Below, in pieces: positions 17,612 through 26,779 of a stretch of 64,000 nucleotides of DNA. How positions within the stretch are numbered: position 1 is the first letter of the stretch; each line of letters begins with the position of its first letter. Below the pieces are notes generated by a model, which was given only the letters and a program-made list of their open reading frames with translations, was not told where the DNA came from and made no database searches. The stretch is taken from assembly GCA_050953105.1 (NCBI GenBank), contig JBMNMA010000009.1, forward strand, positions 1-64,000, in the 5' to 3' direction. The position numbers and the translations under genes were made by a program. Source of the DNA: UBA1206 sp050953105. GTDB lineage: Bacteria; Bacillota; Clostridia; Oscillospirales; CAG-382.

Positions 17612-18532
17612 ATGGAAATAAATTGTATTATAGAGATACTAAACCAAAATTATAATCTTGACATCAAGAATATTGAGTTATTCCGTGAAGGCGGAAATCT
17701 TGCATATGTTGTTTATGGTGAGGACAAAAAATTTTTCCTAAAAATAATAAGACCACCATTCATTGAAAATACATTATATTCAATAGACATTCAATTGTAC
17801 CTTATGAAAAATCAATTTCCGGTCATTCCCATTGTATTAACAAAAAATTATGCTGCTTATGTTGAAACTAATATCAATGATAAAAGAAAGATTTTTATAT
17901 TATATGAGTATATAGAGGGTAAAGACCCCGATTCTGAAAACACTGAAAAAGTAGGCGAACTAATCGGGAAACTGCACACGATTATGAAAAATTTCACAGG
18001 AGAACTACCTGTGAGGGATAAGTATTTTTTTATTGAGAGATATTTAGAGATTATGAGAATAAAGAAATATGATAAAGTTGAGGCCTTTAAAGAGTATGGG
18101 GATGAGTTATGGGAAAAAATTAAAAATCTGCCTAGAGGATATTGTCACTGTGACCTTTATCGTGGAAATGTTCATCAAGATAGCTCCGGGATATTACGCG
18201 TCATGGACTTTGACACATCCTGTAATGCTTTCCCGATGTATGATGTTGCTTTGTTTTGCAATGATACACATTGGTATAATTTCGAATATGACGGTTATGA
18301 AAAATCAAAAGCAAGGTTTGAGCGGTTTTTAAAAGGCTATTTGAAATACTGCTCATTAAGCAAAGAGGAAATGGAAGCATTTTATGATATGATTGCCGTT
18401 TATCATTTTCAGTTACAGGCGACTATAATGGAAATATACGGTTATGATTGTGTAGGTGCAGACTATTTTGATAAGCAGTATGATTGGCTGATCAAATGGA
18501 AAGAGCAATGTAAAGCGATGGATAAGCTATAG
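17612..18532 (+). CDS. APH/choline-kinase-type phosphotransferase
   Basis: The 306-residue kinase-fold protein has the Brenner motif HCDLYRGNVHQD (about residues 180-191) and the metal site MDFDTSCNAFPMYDVAL. These are the catalytic and Mg-binding parts of the aminoglycoside phosphotransferase / homoserine kinase II superfamily. ATG 17612 follows GGGAGGT, better than the upstream in-frame TTG. The substrate cannot be told; homoserine-kinase-like or drug-modifying roles are both possible. It appears to be a single gene. Confidence 0.85.
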   Translation: MEINCIIEILNQNYNLDIKNIELFREGGNLAYVVYGEDKKFFLKIIRPPFIENTLYSIDIQLYLMKNQFPVIPIVLTKNYAAYVETNINDKRKIFILYEYIEGKDPDSENTEKVGELIGKLHTIMKNFTGELPVRDKYFFIERYLEIMRIKKYDKVEAFKEYGDELWEKIKNLPRGYCHCDLYRGNVHQDSSGILRVMDFDTSCNAFPMYDVALFCNDTHWYNFEYDGYEKSKARFERFLKGYLKYCSLSKEEMEAFYDMIAVYHFQLQATIMEIYGYDCVGADYFDKQYDWLIKWKEQCKAMDKL

Positions 18533-18628
18533 AAATAAACATGATATTATATTCGCATGATTTATTATATTATGTATGAATGCTTGGAATAGGTAAATAG
18601 AGTGGCTCAAAAAGCTATAAACGAAAAA

Positions 18629-18697
18629 AAGGGTTTCTCGGCATTGAGCTTATCTCAAGGCTACTTTGTCGGAAATGACAATGCCAGGGAAACCCTT
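18629..18697. repeat. Long imperfect palindrome
   Basis: The arms AAGGGTTTC-TC-GGCATTG (18629-18646) and CAATGCC-AGG-GAAACCCTT (18679-18697) can form a long stem with a 32-base loop. It lies between two converging phosphotransferase genes. An apparent 61-codon frame across it is best explained by this structure. It could be a bidirectional terminator or a decayed small mobile element. Confidence 0.6.
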
Positions 18698-18790
18698 ATA
18701 AAGACAAGGATAGATATCTACCGAACAGACCAAGCGCAAATGCTGGAGTTATCTCTTATTTACAGCTATTTAGTATTCAACTGGTAAACC

Positions 18791-19729
18791 TTATGGAGTG
18801 AGTTCCCTTAAATACCACTTCGGCACCGAACAACGCATTCCATCAAACCAGTGGATTATATTACTTGCTGTTTGTTTGCATTCATTCAGACAACTCGGCT
18901 CTACATAAACTGCCCAGGAAACCAACATAAGTGCCCCAGTTGATAGATACAGTGCAAGTATACGCCAGAATTCTTCCGGTGGTTCGCCGTCAAAATAGCC
19001 ATGTATTTGTCCCGTGGTAAAATGCGGAACAAGATTCGCGTTAAGAATCTTGCTGAATTCCGACCACGGATCGCCATACAGGGTGTCGAGGAGATCCCAG
19101 TCTACAACTACAATATCATGATCTGTAGTGATGAGTAGATTATCATTATGGTAGTCACCGTGTATGAAACACTGCGGGCGTCCACGTAGCAGATGGCGGT
19201 TTTCTTCATAAAAAGCCCAAATTGCTTCACTGCCGTCGATATGGACACCACAATTGAAAAAAGCTCTTAATCGCCCATCATTTATTCTTACGAATCTGTC
19301 ATACCAATCCTCTAATTCACAGGGTGCTGGAATGGAGTGTATTTTCTTGAGGTTTTGGCCAGCTTTAACACCAAGCAGGTACTGCTCCTTATAGGACAAC
19401 TCTGGTAACACAACGTCGGCTGTTTCTCCGTCGCACCAAGACAGTAGTTGGTATACGTTTTTACCGTTATTACAAATACCGAAATCCACAGGGACTGACA
19501 TAGATACACCGAGTGAGGCAACGCGCTTCATCATATCGTACATTGTCTTTTTGCGTTCATATGATTCAATATTGGAAATGCGCAGTAAATACCGTTGCCC
19601 TTGGGCTGTTTCGACATAGTATTTATAGTCACCTGATACGCCTTTGTTTATTGCTTCAATCTTAATGAATGACTCGTGGTTTGGGATGTCTTTACATACG
19701 CTTAATACGATTTCATTATTTGACTCCAT
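18791..19729 (-). CDS. Aminoglycoside-phosphotransferase-family kinase
   Basis: This 312-residue protein has a nucleotide-binding N-lobe (YYVETAQGQRYLLRISNIE), the Brenner motif HGDYHNDNLLI and the metal motif VVDWDLLDTLYGDPWSEF. These are close to the pattern in antibiotic and macrolide kinases of Bacillota. ATG 19729 follows AAAGGAGC by 9 bases. A nested hairpin leader (19740-19850) precedes it, as in some inducible resistance genes. Drug specificity is not determined. Confidence 0.87.
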   Translation of the reverse strand: MESNNEIVLSVCKDIPNHESFIKIEAINKGVSGDYKYYVETAQGQRYLLRISNIESYERKKTMYDMMKRVASLGVSMSVPVDFGICNNGKNVYQLLSWCDGETADVVLPELSYKEQYLLGVKAGQNLKKIHSIPAPCELEDWYDRFVRINDGRLRAFFNCGVHIDGSEAIWAFYEENRHLLRGRPQCFIHGDYHNDNLLITTDHDIVVVDWDLLDTLYGDPWSEFSKILNANLVPHFTTGQIHGYFDGEPPEEFWRILALYLSTGALMLVSWAVYVEPSCLNECKQTASNIIHWFDGMRCSVPKWYLRELTP

Positions 19730-19737
19730 TGTAATTG

Positions 19738-19850
19738 GCTCCTTTCAATATTCTAAGTAAATATTGAAACAAAGCCAATCATCGCATCGTTAGCGACTCA
19801 TCATACTCCATACAAACGTCGCTAACAAACTGACGAATGGCTTTGCATGG
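19738..19850 (-). promoter_or_regulatory. Nested-hairpin leader of the phosphotransferase gene
   Basis: Three nested or adjacent inverted repeats lie in the 5' leader: CAAAGCCA/TGGCTTTG (19770-19777 and 19838-19845), GTTAGCGAC/GTCGCTAAC (19789-19797 and 19818-19826), and CAATATT/AATATTG (19746-19752 and 19760-19766). The last abuts the ribosome site. The arrangement suggests translational or transcriptional attenuation. No leader peptide was identified. Confidence 0.6.
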
Positions 19851-20028
19851 AGCACAGTTTCATGGGCATTTTTCTATACCAAAATTTATTCATATTTTAC
19901 CTCCTGAACGTTGCTTTCTTGCTTTGGATTATGTATTTAAGTTTAATTATAGTATGCATATCTTATAAAAACAACACTAAACTGAAACGGACGGCTTAAT
20001 TTTACAGATTAGTTTTTACATGGTTTGC

Positions 20029-20142
20029 TTACAGTGCAGATTCTAGAACCTTACTTGTGATGAATTTTACCAATGCATCCATAGCTTTGCGGTCATGCTT
20101 CCTATTAAACATGTAACCAAACACTATCGAGTTGCCGATATT
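20029..20142 (-). pseudogene. C-terminal fragment of an unknown protein
   Basis: Read on the minus strand, an open frame gives NSIVFGYMFNRKHDRKAMDA and then LVKFITSKVLESAL before a stop at 20029. There is no start signal, and upstream sequence is unrelated. It looks like the tail of a gene lost by rearrangement. The family is not recognised. Confidence 0.3.
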
Positions 20143-20159
20143 TGAACTGTTTATATATT

Positions 20160-20320
20160 TTCTCATGCTTATCTTGAAGCAACGGGATGATTTATACTAT
20201 ATCTATGTTAAAGAGAAAAACGAACAGGAACTAATAGGTAGAGAGATAGAAGATGTCAGGCTAAATAAAATCAATTCCGTACAAAACAAACTGGAAACTT
20301 ATAAGAATGATGTTTTGTAA
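20160..20320 (+). pseudogene. Possible C-terminal gene remnant
   Basis: An open frame ending at TAA 20318 encodes charged, helix-forming sequence (VKEKNEQELIGREIEDVRLNK ... NKLETYKNDVL). There is no credible ribosome site or start. It abuts the dispersed repeat at 20325. Probably a gene tail; the identity is unknown. Confidence 0.25.
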
Positions 20321-20324
20321 AATA

Positions 20325-20560
20325 GGTTGATATGTTTCCTTGAACAGCAATTTTTCAAAAATGACCGAAAAAACCCATTGACATGTTCCCACCAACAGAT
20401 ACTATAAAAAATGTCCCGCAGACATCAATTCCATCAACTCGTCCCACGTTGAGTGCGTGACATTGATGTCACGGGCAAAAAATCAAGTGTGAAAAAGGCC
20501 TTGATATAAGGGCATTTCGAGGTTTCCATCCCAAAAACCACTGCACATAAATTGCCTGAT
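20325..20560 (+). repeat. Dispersed repeat, intron-free copy
   Basis: The stretch aligns along its length with 15189-15330 plus 17235-17275, that is, the same element without the group II intron. It includes CACGTTGAGTGCGTG (20446-20460), shared exactly with 12766. No gene is present. Confidence 0.65.
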
Positions 20561-20600
20561 TTTTACTTCATGAGAACAGGTCGAAACAAGCAAATTTCCT

Positions 20601-20720
20601 TGTGACAGAGCGATTTAGATGTCAGTGTCTGACGAGTGGTCAGTTTAGATGTCAGCGGTTCGCGAGTGGTCGATTTAGATGTTTTTCAAATTTGGCGAGG
20701 TTGTGTGGTCAGGTTGGATG
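20601..20720. repeat. Orphan IS21-type terminus with 30-bp direct repeats
   Basis: TTTAGATGTCAG recurs at 20614 and 20644, and TTTAGATG again at 20674. This is an exact 30-base period, with CGAGTGGTC between units. A weaker fourth unit (TTGGATG) is at 20714. Repeated transposase-binding sites of this kind mark ends of IS21-like elements, but no istA/istB lies beside them. Confidence 0.6.
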
Positions 20721-20756
20721 TATTAATTAATTTATATTTTTATTTAGGAGGTTATT

Positions 20757-21320
20757 ATGGTTTTTGACGGAGTTAAATTGTTTGATATTAATAATTTAAG
20801 ATTATGCCAGATCTATCTATCTCAAAAAAAGATTGAATGCGTCACTGCTTGGTTTACACCATCTTTAATAAATTTTCAGCCAGTTTGTGTACGTGATATA
20901 TTATCAAATGGGGATTTACACATTACGGATGGGCATACACGAACATATGTTGCTTGGTTAAACGGAATAAAACAAATTCCGGTTATTTATGATAATGACG
21001 AAATTGTTTCATGTAAATTAGGACAGATACAGTATGAGAACGATATTGAATGGTGTAAAAGGTTTAATTTGCATAATATATCATCATTGTCTGATAGAAT
21101 ACTATCAGAAGAAGACTATGAAGTTTTTTGGAGAGGACGTTGTGAAAAAATGTACAATTTAGAAGTTGCATTACTTGAAGGGAAAATTCTAAAAAAACAA
21201 TTTAACAGCAAAAAGCTGTCGTTACAGAATCAAGGATTATATGTATATGGAATTTCTGAAGATTTAAGTGTTATTTATTATGAAAATAAGCAGGGAGAAT
21301 TATTTGAAGCTTTCTATTAA
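20757..21320 (+). CDS. ParB/sulfiredoxin-fold domain protein
   Basis: The 187-residue protein has a ParB-like N-terminal domain: a conserved substrate strand (FQPVCVRDILSNGDLHITDG), HTRTYVAWLNG and IPVIYDNDE. It lacks the DNA-binding half of chromosomal ParB. Stand-alone versions occur in mobile elements and stress operons with varied roles, so no partition function is claimed. ATG 20757 follows TAGGAGGTT by 6 bases. The orphan IS21 end lies directly upstream. Confidence 0.75.
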   Translation: MVFDGVKLFDINNLRLCQIYLSQKKIECVTAWFTPSLINFQPVCVRDILSNGDLHITDGHTRTYVAWLNGIKQIPVIYDNDEIVSCKLGQIQYENDIEWCKRFNLHNISSLSDRILSEEDYEVFWRGRCEKMYNLEVALLEGKILKKQFNSKKLSLQNQGLYVYGISEDLSVIYYENKQGELFEAFY

Positions 21321-21390
21321 ACACCATAATCATATCCCGTTTTCCAATAAGCAACGTTCATTTCATAGAGTACCTTACTCGTTTTTGCCC

Positions 21391-22958
21391 TTATTCATTA
21401 ACATCCACCGTCAAGCCAGACTTGAATTCCACGATGAATTTGTCCTCGTAAACCGTGACCTTTTCAATCAGTCTCCGGACAAGTTGCTCGTCATATTTTG
21501 TGAGAGTGGTTGATTGCTTCTTTAGGAATGTGCTCATATCGGCGATACGCTTCTTGACTTCCTCGCGGTTGATATTGTCCATCTGTACTTTTTGCTTTTC
21601 GTCTCGCAGACGGTAGATTTCATTTCCAACCTTCTCGTAATCAGCCTTGGAGCTGGCAAGCTTTACGAGCTCTGACTGAAGCTCAGCCAGCCGCTTGTCG
21701 ATGTCAGCCAGGGTTGTGTTGTTTTCATGGCTTAGGGCGGTTTCGATATGTTCTTGAGGATGGAAAGGAAGGTGTCCTTGTCGCAGAGCGTCTGATTAAT
21801 TGCGGTGACCAGCACTTGCTCAATGGTGCTCTCCAGTACCGTGCGTGCGTCGCAGAATAGGCCGGTGTTTTCTAACCGGCTGACACAGCGCCAGACGATA
21901 GACTTTTTGCCACGATTGTTCCAGTGAACCCTGCGAAAAACCTCGCCGCATTTGCCGCAGATGATTATTTGAGCAAACACGTGGTTGCTGCTGAAAGTTC
22001 TGGTTTTTCCGTTCGGGCTTGTGTGCACAATACGGCGGCGGATAAGCTCTTCCTGCACCTGCATGAAAACTTCACGCGGGATGATGGCTTCATGGCTGTT
22101 CTCTACATAGTACTGCGGAACGATACCGTTGTTCTTGACCCGCTTTTTTGTAAGAAAATCTATGGTGTAAGTTTTCTGTAGAAGAGCATCACCAATGTAC
22201 TTTTCATTTCGTAGAATGTTGTTAATGTTACTGGTGTGCCAGCGCTCATTACCTGCACCGTTTAAGATACCGTCGGCTTCTAACCCACGGGCAATCTTCA
22301 GCATACTGGCACCCTCAAGGTATTCCCGATAAATGCGCTTTACGATTTCGGCTTCTTCGGGTACAACCACAAGGCGCTTATTCTCATCCTTGGTATAACC
22401 GAGAAACCGTGCACAGTTGACTTGTATTTCACCTTGTTGGTAACGATACTGCAAACCCAGCTTCACATTCTGACTCAAGGACTGGCTTTCCTGCTGCGCA
22501 AGGGATGCCATAATTGTGAGCATAACCTCGCCCTTGGAATCCATGGTGTTGATGTTTTCTTTCTCAAAATAGACCGGGATGTTCTTATCCTTCAGCTGAC
22601 GGATATATTTCAAGCAGTCCAGCGTGTTTCGCGCAAAGCGGCTGATGGACTTTGTGATGATCATATCGATATTACCGGCCATACACTCGTCAATCATGCG
22701 GTTGAATTCTTCACGCTTCTTGGTGTTGGTACCGGAAATGCCGTCATCAGCAAAAATCCCCGCCAGCATCCAGTCGGGGTGCCCTTGTATGTATGCGGTG
22801 TAATGTTCAATCTGTGTGTCATAGCTTGTAGCCTGCTCCTCGCTGTCTGTGGAAACACGGCAGTAAGCAGCAACGCGCAGTTTCGGTTTTTCCTCGTCCT
22901 TGCTCTTGCGAGTATGCTTTCTTGCCGGAATCACTGTGACATTTTTACTGACTGCCAT
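21391..22958 (-). pseudogene. TnpX-type large serine recombinase, frameshifted (copy 2)
   Basis: The N-terminus has the resolvase catalytic region with Ser36 in AAYCRVSTDSEEQ and the SRFARNTLD helix. A recombinase domain (RFLGYTKDENKRLVVVPEEA), a zinc ribbon (IICGKCGEVFRRVHW) and a long coiled coil follow. The frame is lost after SILKN near 21740 and stops as ISKPP. The true tail (ADIDKRLAELQSELVKL ... VEFKSGLTVDVNE) continues one frame away to 21391. One lost base explains it. Unbroken, the protein would be about 522 residues, the usual TnpX/TndX size. It is the only copy with a catalytic domain. Confidence 0.87.
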
Positions 22959-23059
22959 TCTTGTTCACCTCCGTTACGATTAAACTGTAGGCGTATTCCG
23001 CCTGCCCGAAGGGGTCGTCGAGTTCCTCTGTTCCTTCGTTCATCCGAAAGGTGGTAGGA

Positions 23060-23640
23060 TATGGTGACCTTTTCAATCAGCCACCGAACAAGCTGTTCAT
23101 CATATTTGGTAAGAGCGGTGGATTGTTTCTTTAGGAATGTGCTTATGTCAGCAATCCGCTTTTTGAGCTCACCACGGTTAGCATTTTCAACTGAGCTTCA
23201 GCTTAATGCACCGCCAGAAGATGGACCTCTTGCCACGGTTGTACCAATTAATCCTGTGGTAAAACTCTCCGCAGCTGCCGCAGAAAACGATGTTTGATAG
23301 GCAGTGACTGCTGCTAAATACCCGGTTCTTTCCGTTTGGGCTTATATGGATTAAACGCCGGCGCACCAGTTCTTCCTGCACCTGCAAAAAAATTTCACGA
23401 GGGATAATGGCTTCGTGACTGTTTTATACATAATACTGCGGCACAAGACCATTGTTTTTGACCCGCTGTTTTGTAAGAAAGTCAACGGTGCAGGTTTTTT
23501 GTCAAAAGGCGTTACCGATGTATTTTTCATTCCGTAAAATCCAATTGATGTTACTGGTATGCCGCTTTTCATGACCTGAACCATTCAAAATGCCGTCAGC
23601 CTCAAGACCACGGGCAATCTTAAGTATCCGGTTCAGGGGA
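23060..23640 (-). pseudogene. Serine recombinase remnant (copy 3)
   Basis: Read on the minus strand, pieces of the same recombinase are visible. They include QVQEELVRRRLIHISPNGKN, FCGSCGEFYHRINWYNRGKR and a rejoined tail resembling KKRIADISTFLKKQSTALTK near 23070-23170. In-frame stops and an internal deletion of the coiled-coil coding region break it. It lies directly upstream of copy 2 in the same orientation. Confidence 0.75.
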
Positions 23641-24041
23641 ACAGACTTTTTAAATAAGCAACTCATTTGAGTTCAATGAGGAGACGAAGAACTTGTCCTT
23701 ATTGACTTAACGACACTATATCACGGATAATTCCTATGCTCAACCACAGCATATTAAAAATAAGCAATATTTGTATGGACTTATTTGGAAATTTACTTGA
23801 CAAATAAAGGCAAAGGGTGTACTGTTTAATTGAATAAACGATATGTTCTTTGCTGTTTATTAATTTTTTGTAAACATTAACGATCGCTCGCTGCTAAATT
23901 TCTTTTTAAAACGTTTATTATATGTAGGAAATAATAGACAATCCGATCTAAAAGGAGCACCGTATATTAATCGGTCAAAATATAAACCGTATAGTCAAAC
24001 AAGATTATCAACAAACAGTAAAAATGAAAGGAGTGTTCATT
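23641..24041. other. Gene-free AT-rich spacer
   Basis: No convincing gene is present. TTGACA (23797-23802), 17 bases and TACTGT (23820-23825) form a possible promoter reading right. GAAAGGAGTG just before 24042 is a ribosome site for the broken secreted-protein head. Confidence 0.4.
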
Positions 24042-24594
24042 ATGCCTAGCAAAACTGTGTTTCTGATTTTTTATCAGCGTTTCTCATCATCTGTATTTTA
24101 ATGTCATTATCCGTAAACCTGACCGTTTCGGGCAATAACTCCGTCACCGACACCGAAACCGTTGGCGAAACAATAATCGATGCGACCGACGCAACCGGCG
24201 AAGCCGAAGCATCGGATGAATCCCAATATGAGGAAACAGCGTAAACTCTCTGTCCGGAAGCGATATTCGGCAAAGCGGATGTCAGCGGGCTTAATAGGCT
24301 CACCTATAAGGAGGACTTGAACACCCTCGTCTACGCCAACGCAGACGGCACCGAAACCATGTTCATTTTCGGCGGCAATATAAAGTACATTGACAGCGAG
24401 GGAAATGTTAAAGACAAATCAACCAAACTTATTTCATCTAAAGACGGCTTCGTCAATGTCGACAACGATATCCGCGTTTCTTTTTCGGAGGAGGCATCAG
24501 GCGGCGCGAAGCTGGCATATGATAATATTGAAATAGTTCTCATCCCCAGCTCTGTTTCCAAAGACATCGGTAAAGCAACACTTTCAATGGGAGG
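24042..24594 (+). pseudogene. Head fragment of a WapA/DNRLRE-type secreted protein (fragment 1)
   Basis: ATG 24042 has a good ribosome site. The frame is broken within a T run near 24062-24068. The other frame gives a signal-like segment (SAFLIICILMSLSVNLT) and then a Thr/Glu-rich linker. TAA at 24242 interrupts the motif that reads YEEPALALYPEAIEGKAE in fragment 2 (here YEETA-stop-TLCPEAIFGKAD). Homology continues through LNTLVYANADGTETMFIFGG to about 24594, where it joins ABC-F sequence. Three lesions make it dead. Confidence 0.68.
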
Positions 24595-24599
24595 CGACG

Positions 24600-25295
24600 G
24601 TGGGGCCCGGCGTCAAATGCGGCTATATGCCCCAGATTGTTGCTTTTGAAAACCCCGCCGCCACCGTGCTGCAGACATTTTGCGCCGAAACGGGGGACGC
24701 CGAAGCACAGGCGCGAAACACCCTGGCTGTTTTTCACTTTTCGGCGGAGGAGGTTTTCAAAAAGGTGGAAAGCCTTTCCGGCGGAGAAAAAAGCCGGCTT
24801 AGGCTTTGTCTTTTGATGCAAAAGGACATCGATTTTCTGTTGTTGGACGAGCCCACCAACCATCTTGACATTATGTCAAGGGAGTGGATAGAAAACGCGT
24901 TGTCGGGCTTTCAGGGCACCATGCTTTTCGTGTCCCACGACAGGTATTTTCTGAATAAATTCGCCCGCAAGGTGTGGAGCATGGAAAACGGCGCAGTTTC
25001 CGAATATGATTGCGGGTTCGACGAGTACGCCGAAAGACGCCAAAACGCGTCTGTGCCGAAGGAAGCCGCCGAAATACGCCGCCGCAAGAAAAAAAAAGGC
25101 GCTCCTTCGCCCCAAAAGGCACCGGTTGTCCCGGCGGAAACCCTTATCGGGGAAGCCGAGGATGCCCTGAAAGCGGTGAACGCGGAAATCGAGGCTTGTT
25201 TTGCACGGGCGGATTTCTCTCAAATCAAGGATTTATACGGCAAAAGAAACGAGCTGGCCGAACGTATAGACAAACTCTACGAAGCGTGGGAATAA
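24600..25295 (+). pseudogene. ABC-F ATPase, C-terminal half only
   Basis: The fragment has the second nucleotide-binding domain of an ABC-F protein: signature LSGGEKSRLRL, Walker B LLLDEPTNHLD, switch FVSHDRYFLNKF, then a basic coiled C-terminal extension (KKKKGAPSPQKAP). Family members rescue ribosomes or protect them from antibiotics and need two ATPase domains. The first domain and most of the linker are missing, and the 5' end abuts secreted-protein sequence at about 24594. GTG 24600 with an upstream GGGAGGC could still start translation. GC content is higher than in the neighbours. A terminator follows. Confidence 0.82.
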
Positions 25296-25336
25296 TGCGG
25301 CGCGTCAACCCAATGGAATGTAATTTTATAAATTAA

Positions 25337-25385
25337 AAAGCGGTCGCTTGTTCGATTTTTCGGACGGGCGGCCGCCTTTTTTATT
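25337..25385 (+). terminator. Terminator after the ABC-F fragment
   Basis: The arms GCGGTCGCTTGTTCG and CGGACGGGCGGCCGC pair with a few G-U pairs and are followed by CTTTTTT. Confidence 0.82.
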
Positions 25386-25448
25386 TATACCACAAATAAT
25401 ACTCGCTTTTTTGGGTAATTATGTAGATGGGGGATTTTAGAAGATGCG

Positions 25449-25477
25449 TTGACAATGACAGGAAAATAATGTATAAT
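25449..25477 (+). promoter_or_regulatory. Consensus promoter
   Basis: TTGACA (25449-25454), 17 bases, TATAAT (25472-25477). It reads toward head fragment 2 and the lipoprotein gene at 25802. Confidence 0.75.
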
Positions 25478-25592
25478 TTAATCATATTGGAAAACCCCGA
25501 AAAATATGTTAACAAACTGTAATCATTAAAATTCGTGAAACCAAATCCCGTTTTAAAACGTAATACATGACGGAAGGAGTTAAACCGGGCAT

Positions 25593-25784
25593 GCGGAAGA
25601 AATTACCTCAGACAAAACCCCGTATGAAGAACCCGCGTTAGCGCTCTACCCGGAGGCGATCGAGGGCAAAGCCGAAGTTGCGGGGCTTGAAAGGCTCGCC
25701 TTCAAGGAAGATAACAACACCCTCGTCTATTCCAACGGCGACGGCACAGAGACCATGTTCATTTTCGGCTGCGATATCAAGTAA
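25593..25784 (+). pseudogene. Head fragment of a WapA/DNRLRE-type secreted protein (fragment 2)
   Basis: The open segment encodes TPYEEPALALYPEAIEGKAE, then LERLAFKEDNNTLVYSNGDG and TETMFIFG, clearly paralogous to fragment 1. It has no signal peptide and ends at TAA 25782, where fragment 1 continues. A consensus promoter lies 116 bases upstream. It is an isolated homology block about 190 bases long, ending 17 bases before the lipoprotein start. Confidence 0.6.
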
Positions 25785-25801
25785 ACGAAAGGGGTTTATA
25801 T

Positions 25802-26596
25802 ATGAAAAAAACATATTTAAAAATTATATCATCAGTTTTATGTATAATTTTCGTGTTTATGTTTTCATCATGCAGCATAAACGAAAATACAAGCAATGAA
25901 ATTTCCGAGGTTTCCGAATACTATTCTAATGATAATTTCTATTTATCAAGCGGAGAAGATATATCTGATTGTATAGATCAACCTATGTATTATTGGTTTT
26001 ACACAGCGGACGAATTCCAAACCTGGGTGAATAACGGCGGTGATAATTACAGCGGGAGCCAATATGTTTTAAATGTTATAAAAGAAGAAGGAGAAATGAT
26101 ATTGCCATTTCTTAAAAATAGTAAATATAAATTTAAAAGAGGTCAAATTAACTTTAACGTGGAAGAATCAAAAATACTATTAACATTAACTTTTGAGGGT
26201 AAAAACACGGAAAAATACACCGAAAAATATCAAGCTGTTAATGTGCTATATATTTATATCAGAGCTATAGATAAAAGTGATCGTCATTTAGATATAAAAA
26301 ATTATGTAAAAAGTCTTAATTTTAAATATTCAACTTTTGACGATTGGTATTCTTCCATATCATCAATCGGTAAAGGGAGAACATTAAACTATATTTACCA
26401 TGATTGCAATCCTTCCAAAGACAGCGAAGATATACTGAGTTATGCTCATATAATAATTGATAACAAATGGATGGTAACAATAGTTCAAGAAAACGGTTTG
26501 CAAATGAAACCGTTTGACCATGAGATACTAGATTGGCTGGATTTTGAAACAATAACTTATAACGATTTAAGCATTGATATTAAAAACGACGAATAA
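25802..26596 (+). CDS. Lipoprotein, paralogue A
   Basis: The 264-residue protein starts with a lysine-initiated signal peptide and a lipobox ending FSSC (about residue 23). It should be anchored on the outer face of the membrane. A Ser/Glu/Asn-rich linker and a soluble domain follow (DQPMYYWFYTADEFQTWVNN, later YIYHDCNPSKDSED). It is not a family I recognise. The gene at 30732 is a mosaic paralogue with near-identical DNA blocks. The ribosome site is AAAGGGG. Position beside a broken secreted protein suggests a partner or immunity role, which is only inference. Confidence 0.75.
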   Translation: MKKTYLKIISSVLCIIFVFMFSSCSINENTSNEISEVSEYYSNDNFYLSSGEDISDCIDQPMYYWFYTADEFQTWVNNGGDNYSGSQYVLNVIKEEGEMILPFLKNSKYKFKRGQINFNVEESKILLTLTFEGKNTEKYTEKYQAVNVLYIYIRAIDKSDRHLDIKNYVKSLNFKYSTFDDWYSSISSIGKGRTLNYIYHDCNPSKDSEDILSYAHIIIDNKWMVTIVQENGLQMKPFDHEILDWLDFETITYNDLSIDIKNDE

Positions 26597-26614
26597 GAAC
26601 TTCAATAACTTATA

Positions 26615-26636
26615 TGCCGCGGGGAAACCCGCGGCA
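26615..26636. repeat. Perfect GC-rich palindrome
   Basis: The arms TGCCGCGGG and CCCGCGGCA surround GAAA. It lies 19 bases after lipoprotein A. The same hairpin core is found at 37766-37789 and as tandem units at 31633-31692. There is no T run, so a repeat role is likelier than simple termination. Confidence 0.72.
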
Positions 26637-26779
26637 CACAGCTTAGACGAAGACAAGCCTATACATGTTAAAACTCAGCGAAACTATCTCTTAATCATCG
26701 GTTAACCGACGCCAAGCTCGTCTATACTCCCACCTTTGAGGGCTTTAAGGAGGATATCGTCGTCAGCCGCTACAACGGC

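Noticed and set aside
18602..18787. 61-codon frame between the two kinase genes
   Set aside because: It lies over a long palindrome, has no ribosome site and shows no protein-like composition.
20601..20720. CRISPR-like array, from the 30-bp period
   Set aside because: Only three to four units are present, spacers are shorter than the repeats, the units degenerate quickly, and no cas gene is present. It fits a transposon end.
24540..25223. Several minus-strand frames over the ABC-F fragment
   Set aside because: The plus strand encodes clear ABC-F motifs, and the antisense frames have no start signals.
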